Positions 29,889 to 38,600 of a stretch of 64,000 nt of DNA are shown piece after piece. Each line of letters starts with the position of its first letter. The stretch's first letter is position 1. Under the pieces are notes generated by a model that was not told the origin of the DNA, made no database searches, and was given only the letters and a program-made list of their open reading frames with translations. This DNA is from Brevibacterium gallinarum (lineage in GTDB: Bacteria > Actinomycetota > Actinomycetes > Actinomycetales > Brevibacteriaceae): NCBI RefSeq assembly GCF_014836885.1, contig NZ_JACSPY010000004.1:124001-188000 (forward strand). The letters are read 5' to 3'. A program made the translations under genes and the position numbers.

Positions 29889-32800
29889 TCAGAGCTCGAG
29901 CCGGGCGACGAGCTCTGACTCGCTCATGATGTGCGGGACCGTGATCTCCTGGTCATCACCGAGGAAGTAGAACCCGCACTCGATGCGCTCCGCATCGGCA
30001 AAAGCCGGCATCTTATGCACAGCCATCCGATAGATCGCCAGCTGAATCGCCCGGTCTGCCAGCTCGTCCTCACTGCGCGGGGACCTGCCGGTCTTCCAGT
30101 CGACGACGTAGTAGCCGCCGTCGATGGCGAAGATCGCATCGATCTTGCCCGGCACCGTCACCGTGTGTCCGTCAGCGCCGGTGAGGGTGAGTTCGAAGGA
30201 CTGCTCCACCGCCGCCGGCTCGAGTGCTGCAAAACGTGAGCGCTCGAATCGCCGGCACAGCTCGTCGAGCTGCTCGTGCAGGTATGCCGGCAGAGTCACG
30301 GTGTTCGGGTCGTCGTCGAGGTCGCTCAGTGCCGCCTGGCCGTAGAAGTTCTCCACCCAGGCGTGGAAGGCGGTGCCGAGCCCGGCGGCGTGCGATGGGC
30401 CCTGCGGCATGGGGCGCCTGAGTTCGCGGCGGTAGCGCTGCGGGTCCTCTGCCAGCTGCACGAGCCCGGTGGCCGAGAGCCGGCTCGGCAGGGGAAACTC
30501 GTCTGCCTGCTGGGTCCGCTCCGCCTGCAGTGCCAGCGCCATCTGTGCAAGTGCGGCAACCTCGGCAGCCGCGCCGGCGTCGCTGTCCGCTTGTGATTCA
30601 GCCAGCTGCTCAAGCTCGGGTTTCGCTCGCAGGGCGGAGGCGAAAACCCCGGTCAGCTCCGCTCGTCGCGCGGCCTCCGCGGGGTCGGGACGTTTCGGCC
30701 ATTCGACGGAGATCGCCTCACCCTCTGGGCGTTCGGTGTCGTCGTCTCCGGGGTTGAGGACCTCGTCGGGGTCGAGGTCGAGGACCTCAGCGGCCTCGTA
30801 CAGGAATGGTGAGAACTCGTTCTGCTTCTGCCGGGTGGTGAACAGGCTGCCGCCGAGCCACAGGTGCTGTTTCGCTCGTGTCACTGCCACATAGCCGATG
30901 CGGCGTTCCTCGATGGCGTGGTGCAGGTTGAGCTGTTCTTTCAGCTCCGTGTCCCGGTATGTCTCGATGTCGTCTTCGGTGGCGAATCGGGTGTCGGTGA
31001 GGTCGAAGCGGGGAATGTGGTGCCGGTCGCCGCGCAGCGCATACGGCAGCATTCCGCCGGTGAGCCACGCCTGGTGGCTGCGCAGCGTGGTGGGCATGTC
31101 CCCTTCGGTCAGGTGCGGGATGGCGACGATGTCGAATCCCAGCCCTTTCGACCCGTGAACGGTCATGATCGTGATGGCGCCCTCGGCAGCCGGCTCCTCG
31201 GGAATGCTCAGTGACTGTTCGGCGTCCATGACCGCAAGCCAGGTGAGGAAGTCATCGAGTGATCCCACCGGGTTCTGTGACACGAAGTCACTTGTCAGCG
31301 AGATGAAGGCATCGACGGACTTCTCATGGTTGGCCCGGGCTGCTTCCGGCAGTGATTCGATCTCTGTGTCGATGTCGAGCTCGACGATCACTGCCCGCAC
31401 GAGGCCGGGCACGGTGACAGCCAGGCGCCTGAGGTGACGCAGGCTCTCAGCCAGGCGGATGAGCCGGCGCGTGGCCGTCTCACTGAGCTTCGACCTGCGC
31501 CAGTCAGCGACGACCGGTGAGCGCTGGGCGCTGTCTGATCCGTCGAGGGCAGAGGCGACAGCGATGAGGTCGTCAACAGCTTCGATGATCCCAACGGTGA
31601 CAACTCCCGTGCCGTCTGCGGTGGCACCACTGGTCTCAGCACTGTCGGTCTCGGTGCCGGCAGCGCTCTGGCTGGCCTCGAAGACCTGCTGGGCGCGCTC
31701 GTTGCGGGCCTTGGCGAACCGGTGCAGCGCGGCGATGTCAGCAGCACCGAGTGAGCAGCTGCGACCGCTGATGAGGCGCATGAGCTCGGTGCCGGCGTTC
31801 GGATCGGCCACCGCGTGCAGGGCTGCGTGTACATCAGCGACGTAGGTGTCTTCGAGCAGTCCGTCTGCACCGGCGATGTGCACTTCGAAGCCGGCATTCT
31901 CCAGTGCGGTGGCCGTTTCAGTCAGGAAGGAGCGTTTACGGCACAGCACTGCGCGCTGGGGTGGGTCAGTCCTGCCGCTGGCGTGCCAGGTCTCGGTGGC
32001 GGCGTGCATGAAGTCGACGAGTTCTGCCATCAGGTCGGTGCCGTACGTCTGGTCGATCTCGCCGATGGTCGAGACGACGTGTGTCTGGCCGTCGCCGGCG
32101 CCGGGCCGGGGCCGCAGCACGTCCTTCTCGTCGTATTCCGGCAGGTCCTCGGAGATCCGGTTGGCCACGGCGAGGATGCTCTTGTCGTTGCGCCAGCCGA
32201 TGCTCAGCGTCCGGACGTGCGCGTCGGCGACGGCCGGCTGCTCGCCGCCCGGGCCGGTTGCCGGCAGCTGACGTTGGAACTGCTTCGGGAAGTCGCTGAT
32301 ATTGCGGGCTGAGGCGCCGCGCCAGGCGTAGATCGACTGCCGGGGATCACCGACTGCCATGACGTTCTTGCCGTTGAACAGCCGCTGCAGCAGCTGGAAC
32401 TGCGAGTCCGAGGTGTCCTGGTATTCGTCGAGCATGATGGCATCCCACCTGCTGCGCTCGATCGGCAGGATCCGTCCGTCGGGCCGGCTCATGATGTCGT
32501 AGGCGTATTTCACCTGGTCGGAGAACTCCATGGCCGAGCTCTGCCGCTTGGCTGTGAGGAACCGTTCGGCCAGCACGGTGATCTTCCGCTTGTCCAGCAG
32601 CTTCTCGAGCGCGGTCCTGCTGCACAGTTCGGTGATCCGCTCGGCCAGTTCGTCGCGCGTCCCGCGGTTTGTGTGGCTTTTGCCTGCTCGGCCGACACCA
32701 GCTTCGTCGGCCAGCGCCCACAGCTCGGCGATGACGCCGTCCTTCTCCTCCTTCCGCAGCGATCGTCCCCGCCGGATCTTCGCGAAATACGATGTCAGAC

Positions 32801-33428
32801 CGGGTTCACCGAGCAGGTGGTCGATGCAGTCGTCGAGGTAGTCGAGGACTCTCTGCGGGGTCTGCAGGTGCTCGTTGATCTGCCCTGCCATCTCGCGTAC
32901 GCGCGCGATGAGAGCAGTGCGCGCAACGTCGGCGGGGATCTCGTGCGGTTCTGCGGCGAGGATGATCTGCTCGGCCAGCCGGATCGATCCAGCTGCGTCG
33001 AGGACTGAGGAGTCGGATTCGATGCCGATCGCCAGGCCGTAGTCGCTCACGAGCGAGGCGGCATAGGAGTTGTAGGTCGAGATCGTCGGCATCTCAAGAT
33101 CAGCGAGCCTGCCAGGCTGCCCGCCTCCGGTGCCGGTGCTGGCAGGACGGGCGCGGCGGAAGGTGCGCACGAACGCCCAGATCCGCTCAGTGAGCTCACC
33201 GACGGCTTTGCGGGTGAATGTCAGGCCGAGGATGCGCTGCGGGTCGGCGTAGCCGTTGGCGATGAGCCACAGCACGCGAAGCGCGAGCGTCTCCGTCTTC
33301 CCTGAGCCCGCACCGGCGATGATGACGGTCGGTTCGAGTTCGGCTTCGATGATCGCCGCCTGCTCATCGGTCGGGGGGTGCACTCCGACGATCTCGGCGA
33401 GTGCGGCGGCGCTGTACTGCGCGCTCAT
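29889..33428 (-). CDS. adnB: AdnB-like helicase-nuclease subunit
   Basis: The 1179-residue UvrD-type motor has Walker A GAGSGKT, an intact motif II (IMLDEYQDTSDSQF), motif III-like GDPRQSIYAWRGASA and motif VI VAVTRAKQHLWLGG. A C-terminal RecB-type nuclease has AIDGGYYVVDWKTGRSP as its Asp-x-Lys motif. It corresponds to the AdnB subunit of the mycobacterial AdnAB complex, which resects DNA double-strand ends for homologous recombination and replaces RecBCD. ATG 33428 overlaps the adnA stop codon by 4 bases. An upstream in-frame ATG at 33470 falls inside adnA and is less likely. Its 3' end is convergent with the phosphotransferase-like gene. Confidence 0.92.
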   Translation of the reverse strand: MSAQYSAAALAEIVGVHPPTDEQAAIIEAELEPTVIIAGAGSGKTETLALRVLWLIANGYADPQRILGLTFTRKAVGELTERIWAFVRTFRRARPASTGTGGGQPGRLADLEMPTISTYNSYAASLVSDYGLAIGIESDSSVLDAAGSIRLAEQIILAAEPHEIPADVARTALIARVREMAGQINEHLQTPQRVLDYLDDCIDHLLGEPGLTSYFAKIRRGRSLRKEEKDGVIAELWALADEAGVGRAGKSHTNRGTRDELAERITELCSRTALEKLLDKRKITVLAERFLTAKRQSSAMEFSDQVKYAYDIMSRPDGRILPIERSRWDAIMLDEYQDTSDSQFQLLQRLFNGKNVMAVGDPRQSIYAWRGASARNISDFPKQFQRQLPATGPGGEQPAVADAHVRTLSIGWRNDKSILAVANRISEDLPEYDEKDVLRPRPGAGDGQTHVVSTIGEIDQTYGTDLMAELVDFMHAATETWHASGRTDPPQRAVLCRKRSFLTETATALENAGFEVHIAGADGLLEDTYVADVHAALHAVADPNAGTELMRLISGRSCSLGAADIAALHRFAKARNERAQQVFEASQSAAGTETDSAETSGATADGTGVVTVGIIEAVDDLIAVASALDGSDSAQRSPVVADWRRSKLSETATRRLIRLAESLRHLRRLAVTVPGLVRAVIVELDIDTEIESLPEAARANHEKSVDAFISLTSDFVSQNPVGSLDDFLTWLAVMDAEQSLSIPEEPAAEGAITIMTVHGSKGLGFDIVAIPHLTEGDMPTTLRSHQAWLTGGMLPYALRGDRHHIPRFDLTDTRFATEDDIETYRDTELKEQLNLHHAIEERRIGYVAVTRAKQHLWLGGSLFTTRQKQNEFSPFLYEAAEVLDLDPDEVLNPGDDDTERPEGEAISVEWPKRPDPAEAARRAELTGVFASALRAKPELEQLAESQADSDAGAAAEVAALAQMALALQAERTQQADEFPLPSRLSATGLVQLAEDPQRYRRELRRPMPQGPSHAAGLGTAFHAWVENFYGQAALSDLDDDPNTVTLPAYLHEQLDELCRRFERSRFAALEPAAVEQSFELTLTGADGHTVTVPGKIDAIFAIDGGYYVVDWKTGRSPRSEDELADRAIQLAIYRMAVHKMPAFADAERIECGFYFLGDDQEITVPHIMSESELVARLEL

Positions 33429-36400
33429 GCGCGTGCCTCCTCGTTGTCGCTGTCCATCACGGCCGGGCATGAACTGCGCACCGGGCAGTATCGGCAGGCC
33501 TCCGGAGACGGGGTGGCTGGGAAGTACGCCGAGCGCATCTGCCGGGCGGTCTCGACGGCCATCCGGCCAGCCCAGGTGTGGCCATCGGGGCTGTCCTCGT
33601 CAGTCTGCAGGGCAGGCTGCTCGCGGGTCGTGGGCTTCCTATTGCGCAGGAATACCAGTTCCGCTCCGGCTGGCGTGCCGTGCACGTGGCTGCCGTCGGT
33701 CAGTTCGACCGTCCCGCTCGGATGTGCGAGCGCTGCCTGATAGGTGCCGAGCTGCGGGTGTTCGGGCATCTCCTTGCGTGGCGTCGGGTTCTTGCCGGTC
33801 TTGAAGTCGATGACGTACAGGCCGCGTCCGTCGGCGAGCTGCTCGATGCGGTCGATACGGCCGCGGATCTGCCACGGACCACCCTGCTCGGGGTCGTTCT
33901 CCACGGCACTGACGCTGGCTTCGACTCCGACCAGGGTAGCTTCGCTGCGGCGCGCGCGCAGGTAGGTGCTGAGATTGTCGACCATTCCTGCGATCGCCTC
34001 GTATTCGCGTTCGCGTTCCCACTCTGCGTCGAATTCGAGCTGGGCGAATTTCTCTTCGAACGCCTGCTGCATGCCCAGCAGGTCCCCATCGGGGAACTCC
34101 TCGGCCAGCGCGTGGATGAGGGTGCCGGTCGTCTGCGCCTGTGTGGCCGCCGTGTCGCCGGCGTGCCGGGAGAGGAACCACTGAAGCGGACACGTCGCGA
34201 ATGTCTCCATTGTCGACGGGCTGAGGGTCACGATCTCATCTGCTGCCCGGATCGGGTCCTGTGAGCTGCGTTCGTACCAGCGCTGCCATGTCGTCGAGTC
34301 GGCTTCGCTCACATGTGCGCGCGTGAGCGCGGCGAGCAGCTTTGCCCACTGTTCCTGTTCCTCGGCGGTGTCGGCTGTTTCGAAGCGGTGCCGGGCGTGT
34401 GCTGCGATCGACCGGATGCTCAGCTGCTGGGTGGCAAGCTCAGCAGCAGGACCGGCGACGGGCGCCTCGGCGGCTGCCACCGCATCGGCGTGGTCTGCCC
34501 CGGCATCGGGGTCGGGGCGCAGCAGGGTGAAGAAGCCGCTGGGGCTCGACTCACCGTCATCGAGAGCGGTGATGAGCAGGTGGGTGCGGGCCCGGGACAG
34601 CGCGGCGAGCAGCAGCCGGGCCTCATCGCGGATGACCTCGCGGCGTCGCTGCGCGAAGCGGGCCGCCTGGGCAGCGGAGCTGTCGGTCTCAGGGCCTGCC
34701 GTTGGCAGGCGCTCATCGAGGGCGTCGCAGAGGTCGACGGTGTCGAAGATCGACCCGCGGATCTTGGGGTTGGGCCATTGGCCGTCGTTGACATCGGCGA
34801 CGATGACGGCGGTGAAGTCGAGGTGGGCCACAGCTGCCGGTGAGTCGACGACGACCATGTCACCGTGATGCTGGCGGGCCAGGGAGTCCTGCGCGAAATC
34901 CTGGTCAAGGACCTTGAGGGCGAAGCTGTGGGCAGGCATCGCGTCGCGGCCGCTGTAGCGTTCGGCCAGTGTCATGAGCCGGATGACAGCATCGAGACGG
35001 TCATTGAGCGGGTGCGTCGGCTGGGATGCGACGACCGGCTCCCAGCGGCGCGCCGCGCCGGAGGTCTCCCACAGCTGCCACAGTGCCGTGTGCGGATCGG
35101 CGCCCCGCACCTCGGCGGCCGTGCTCAGCAGCCGGTGAACCATCGCCAGCTCCCTGGGCAGCTGCTCGGCAGGATAGGTGCGCAAGGCGGTGAGCAGCGC
35201 GTCGTCCGCGCTGCCGGTGAGGACGGCGAGTTCGCGTTCGAGGCCGCGCACCGCCAGCGCATCGACGTCACCGTAGACCCCGGTGAGCAGCTCGCGGGCG
35301 ACGGCCTCGACGGCGATGTCGTCATCGCGATCGAGGTCGAGCAGCCGCAGCAGCGGGGCGGCAGCTGGGTCGGCGGCCAGCGACATGCTGCTGCCGGCGA
35401 CCGGGATTCCCAAGTGCTCGAGCTCCTGCCGCAGCGCCGTGGCCGTGCCTGCGGTGCGGCACAGCACCGCACAGTCCGACCAGTCCAGGCCTGCGTCATG
35501 ATGCCAGCGCCTCAGCGTCCGGGCGATGCCGCGGGTTCGTTCGGCCGCGCTGGGGAACACGGTGAATGACGCTGGTTCACTCGCGCCCCGCTCACCGGGT
35601 TCTGCGATTTCCTCAGCTGTGCGGTCGGGAATCGGCAGGTGTCCGTATGCCTGTTCGGCAGACAGCGCTGAAGCGAAGCTGTGCCACATCTGCGCCAGCG
35701 CACCGGCACCGCGGCAGGACGGGTCGCGCGGGTCGAGGGTGAGCACGCAGCTGCCGCCGGGTCCTGCGAGCGGCCCGCCGGTGGCGTCCTGGCGGACCGC
35801 ATGGCGCAGCAGCACGCCGGTCGCCCCGCGGAACGCCTGGGTCGTCGTGTCAGGTGAGGCGGTCAGCAGGATCCGGCATCCTAAGGCCACCAGGCACTGC
35901 AGCACCGACAGTGCGCCATCGGGCAGATCCTGGGCGGCATCGACGAGCACGAAGCGCGGCACCGGCTGGCCCGGCTGTTCGCTGACAGGACGGCCGGGCA
36001 CCGAGAAGTCCCAGTGGCTGCCGGCCCGCACCCCGCGGTCGTTCTGGTCGATGAGGATGCTCGTCGCCTCGGTGAGCACACTGGCGGTATCGACGCCGCT
36101 GAAACCGGGGAACGAGTTGAGCTCCAGGTACTCGCGCATCATGACGGCCAGCACCTCCCACTCCCCTCGTGCGTGGGCAGCGGCGGCTGCGAACACGTCG
36201 CTGGCATCGAGTGTGCGTGCCATGACTTCGTTGAGGGCTTCGCGCAGCTGGTCGCGGAAGCCGCGGGTGGTCCGCACCTCGGCACTCAGGTGCTCCGGCC
36301 AGGCGGGGGCGGGAACGCGCCCGGATTCGTAGCCCTCGAGCATGTCGGCGAGGAAGGCGTCCTGTTCGGCGCCGGAGATGAACCGCGACTGCCGGCCTTC

Positions 36401-36769
36401 GGTGGCTCCGCTGAGCGCGCTGACGAGCCCGAAGGCGAATGAGTGGATGCTGCGTGCGGCTGGTGCCGAGCGGATTCCGTTGCGGCCGGGCCCGAGGCGG
36501 TCGCGCAGCACAGTGGCGTGGTCGCGGTTGGGAGTCAGCACGAGGATGTCATCAGCACCGACGCCCGGTGTCGCGGCGAGCTGTTCGAACACCGTGCAGA
36601 CAAGCGTCGTCTTCCCGGTTCCCGGCGCTCCGATGACTGTGATGTTGGACCCAGAATGCATGTCGCGCAGTTCACGAACACACCGCTCGATGACGTCACC
36701 CAAAGCAGACGCGGAACCGGCGCCTTCCCTGCTGGTGTGCGGTGTGAGCTCATCTTCCGTTGCGACCAT
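33425..36769 (-). CDS. adnA: AdnA-like helicase-nuclease subunit with altered Walker B and Fe-S motif
   Basis: The 1114-residue protein combines a UvrD-like motor (Walker A GAPGTGKTT near residue 47) with a nuclease domain (GLYVIDFKTGKNP). C-terminal cysteines CRYCPVRSSC, together with the CPLQW cysteine upstream, form a probable 4Fe-4S cluster site of AddB/AdnA type. Motif II reads FVLVDAAQDLPDG, where active SF1 motors have Asp-Glu; the catalytic Glu is replaced by Ala. This fits the idea from mycobacteria that AdnB is the main motor. It is the promoter-proximal gene of the adnAB pair. The intergenic stretch 36770-36920 is shared with the divergent TetR gene. Confidence 0.92.
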   Translation of the reverse strand: MVATEDELTPHTSREGAGSASALGDVIERCVRELRDMHSGSNITVIGAPGTGKTTLVCTVFEQLAATPGVGADDILVLTPNRDHATVLRDRLGPGRNGIRSAPAARSIHSFAFGLVSALSGATEGRQSRFISGAEQDAFLADMLEGYESGRVPAPAWPEHLSAEVRTTRGFRDQLREALNEVMARTLDASDVFAAAAAHARGEWEVLAVMMREYLELNSFPGFSGVDTASVLTEATSILIDQNDRGVRAGSHWDFSVPGRPVSEQPGQPVPRFVLVDAAQDLPDGALSVLQCLVALGCRILLTASPDTTTQAFRGATGVLLRHAVRQDATGGPLAGPGGSCVLTLDPRDPSCRGAGALAQMWHSFASALSAEQAYGHLPIPDRTAEEIAEPGERGASEPASFTVFPSAAERTRGIARTLRRWHHDAGLDWSDCAVLCRTAGTATALRQELEHLGIPVAGSSMSLAADPAAAPLLRLLDLDRDDDIAVEAVARELLTGVYGDVDALAVRGLERELAVLTGSADDALLTALRTYPAEQLPRELAMVHRLLSTAAEVRGADPHTALWQLWETSGAARRWEPVVASQPTHPLNDRLDAVIRLMTLAERYSGRDAMPAHSFALKVLDQDFAQDSLARQHHGDMVVVDSPAAVAHLDFTAVIVADVNDGQWPNPKIRGSIFDTVDLCDALDERLPTAGPETDSSAAQAARFAQRRREVIRDEARLLLAALSRARTHLLITALDDGESSPSGFFTLLRPDPDAGADHADAVAAAEAPVAGPAAELATQQLSIRSIAAHARHRFETADTAEEQEQWAKLLAALTRAHVSEADSTTWQRWYERSSQDPIRAADEIVTLSPSTMETFATCPLQWFLSRHAGDTAATQAQTTGTLIHALAEEFPDGDLLGMQQAFEEKFAQLEFDAEWEREREYEAIAGMVDNLSTYLRARRSEATLVGVEASVSAVENDPEQGGPWQIRGRIDRIEQLADGRGLYVIDFKTGKNPTPRKEMPEHPQLGTYQAALAHPSGTVELTDGSHVHGTPAGAELVFLRNRKPTTREQPALQTDEDSPDGHTWAGRMAVETARQMRSAYFPATPSPEACRYCPVRSSCPAVMDSDNEEARA

Positions 36770-36920
36770 GGCTTCATTGAAGCACAGCCCACGGACATCG
36801 CCGGGTCCGCACCGGAAACGCCTTCACCGACCCCCGCTGTCTCCTCCGCCGAACGCTTGTTACATAAATTAGAGGGCATACCGAACGCCCCGACCCCACT
36901 ACCGCGGATAGGATATGGCC

Positions 36921-37610
36921 ATGGTTCCGACACAGCGTATGCCGCGTGAGCAGCGCCGCGAACAGCTCATCGGCGTAGCGACCGCCATGTTCGCCGACTC
37001 CGGTTACCACACGACGTCGATGGACGATGTCGCGGAGGCCGCTGGGGTGTCCAAGCCGGTCCTCTACCAGCACTTCACCTCCAAGAAGGACCTGTATCTG
37101 GCCGCCATCGATGCGGCAGCGGCCGCTTTCGACGCCTCCGTCCGCAGTGCGCTGCAGGCCACGGAGAACAACGAGGAGCGCGTCTACAGCACGTTCAACG
37201 CCTTCTTCACCTTCGTCAGCGAGAACCGCAACGAGTTCATCGTGCTCTTCTCGGCCGACAGCTACGAGCCCGAGGCGGCGCGCCGGGCCGAGGCGGTCCG
37301 GCGCCGGATCGCCAGTCAGATCGCCGAGCTCATCACCCGCTACACCTACGCGACTCTCGATGAGGCGCTGCTGCTGGCGCAGGGCGTCGTCGGGATCGCT
37401 GAGAAGGCCGCCAGCCAGGTGGTCGAGTCCGCGTCGATGGATCCCCATTCGAGTGCGCGCCTCATGGCCTTCATGACCTACCGGGGGCTGACGTCGATGC
37501 CGCGCGTCGACGAGGTTGCGCCACCGGGGCCGGGCGGTTCGGCCGAAGCGCGCCCGTGGGACGTAGACTATCCAGGGTTGCCCCACCCGAACCCGGATCA
37601 CAAGGAGTGA
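36921..37610 (+). CDS. TetR-family transcriptional regulator
   Basis: The 229-residue protein has the TetR helix-turn-helix (MDDVAEAAGVSKPVLYQHFT) at about residues 34-53 and a helical ligand-binding part. The tail is Pro/Gly-rich. ATG 36921 has AGG 8 nt upstream; an ATG at 36915 is too close to it. It is followed after 2 nt by the DUF3107 gene with a strong ribosome-binding site, the same TetR-DUF3107 pair as Rv3208-Rv3208A in M. tuberculosis. Target genes and ligand are unknown. Confidence 0.92.
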   Translation: MVPTQRMPREQRREQLIGVATAMFADSGYHTTSMDDVAEAAGVSKPVLYQHFTSKKDLYLAAIDAAAAAFDASVRSALQATENNEERVYSTFNAFFTFVSENRNEFIVLFSADSYEPEAARRAEAVRRRIASQIAELITRYTYATLDEALLLAQGVVGIAEKAASQVVESASMDPHSSARLMAFMTYRGLTSMPRVDEVAPPGPGGSAEARPWDVDYPGLPHPNPDHKE

Positions 37611-37612
37611 GT

Positions 37613-37837
37613 ATGGAAGTCAAGATCGGCGTCCGCCAGGCCCCGCGCGAACTCGTCATCGAAACCGAGGCCACCGCTGAGGAGATCACCCAGCAGGTCG
37701 ACGAGGCGCTGTCCTCGGGTTCGACCTTCGTCCTCGCCGACGAGAAGGGCCGCAAGGTGATCGTCCCGGCAGCCGCTCTGGCCTACGTCGAGACCGGCAG
37801 CGCCCAGCAGCATCCGGTCGGCTTCGGGCTCTCCTGA
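37613..37837 (+). CDS. DUF3107 family small protein (TB9.4-like)
   Basis: The 74-residue protein starts MEVKIGVRQAPRELVIET and is followed by a short alpha/beta sequence with a [20 protein letters not shown] stretch, as in DUF3107 proteins. An ideal AAGGAG (37602-37607) stands 5 nt before ATG 37613. Rv3208A (TB9.4) is a T-cell antigen of unknown function. It is cotranscribed with the TetR gene. An in-frame ATG at 37556 lies inside that gene and is not the start. Confidence 0.93.
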   Translation: MEVKIGVRQAPRELVIETEATAEEITQQVDEALSSGSTFVLADEKGRKVIVPAAALAYVETGSAQQHPVGFGLS

Positions 37838-37897
37838 GCCCGCACGCCAGCTGACAGCCTCGCCGGCAGCGGATGCCGGCACCGTCGATGAGCGCGT

Positions 37898-38530
37898 TCA
37901 GGCCACGAGGCCGAGCGCGCTCATCCGCCTCGAGTGGGCGGTCATCGCCTGCTGTACCATCTGCGCCTCCGCCTCCTGCGTCTCAGCGGCGTGATAGCGG
38001 CGGATGAGCCGTCTGCCGCGGCCCATCGAATCGGCCACCAGCTTGCGTCCCCACAGCGCCAGGCGAGACGACAGCGAGGGGTCGGACTCGATCGCTGCGG
38101 CCAGCCGGGTGCGGAGATACTCGGACTGGCGTGTATCATCGAGGACAGCGGTGGCAACCTGCCGGCTCTCCTCGTCGAGGCCGGTGAGCACCGCGCGATA
38201 GAAGTCGTGCATGATCCCGTCGAGCACGTAGCCCTTCATCAGGCTTTCGTGCCAGTCATGGGGTGCGGTGCGGTCCCGCAGTTCGCTGTAGGCCTGCTGC
38301 ACATGCTGCATCTGCGCCGTCGTGTCTTCGCCGAGCTCGCCGATGCGAGCGGCCAGACGCGAGAAATTGTCCAGGCAGTGTCCGGCGACAGTCGCAAGAT
38401 CCACTCTGTCCTGCATGGTGGGCGCGTACTGCGCATCGGTGGCTGACCGCTCGAATGCGGTGAGCTGACCGTGGGCGATGACGGCAAGGGTTGTCACCGG
38501 AGTCGAGGCAGCTGACGAGGATTGGGGCAT
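37898..38530 (-). CDS. Ferritin-like-fold protein (MiaE/Rv3210c-like)
   Basis: The 210-residue, mostly helical protein is of the ferritin-like type annotated near the tRNA-(ms2io6A)-hydroxylase family. Helical segments include DRVDLATVAGHCLDNFSRLA and DWHESLMKGYVLDGIMHDFY. A conserved His near MKGYVLDGIMHDFYRAVL and several Glu/Asp may bind metals, but a full diiron ligand set (E, ExxH, E, ExxH) is not evident by eye. The start ATG 38530 follows a TAGGCT box with 7-nt spacing (leaderless). It is divergent from the DEAD-box helicase gene, as in the Rv3210c-Rv3211 arrangement. Confidence 0.75.
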   Translation of the reverse strand: MPQSSSAASTPVTTLAVIAHGQLTAFERSATDAQYAPTMQDRVDLATVAGHCLDNFSRLAARIGELGEDTTAQMQHVQQAYSELRDRTAPHDWHESLMKGYVLDGIMHDFYRAVLTGLDEESRQVATAVLDDTRQSEYLRTRLAAAIESDPSLSSRLALWGRKLVADSMGRGRRLIRRYHAAETQEAEAQMVQQAMTAHSRRMSALGLVA

Positions 38531-38537
38531 GCCCCAT

Positions 38538-38543
38538 AGCCTA
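38538..38543 (-). promoter_or_regulatory. -10 box of a probable leaderless promoter for the ferritin-like gene
   Basis: TAGGCT on the minus strand ends 7 nt before ATG 38530. No Shine-Dalgarno site is visible. Confidence 0.5.
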
Positions 38544-38600
38544 CCGCCTCACTCAGACGTGAACGCGTGCTCCTCGAAGGAGCACTGTGAGGAGAATAAC

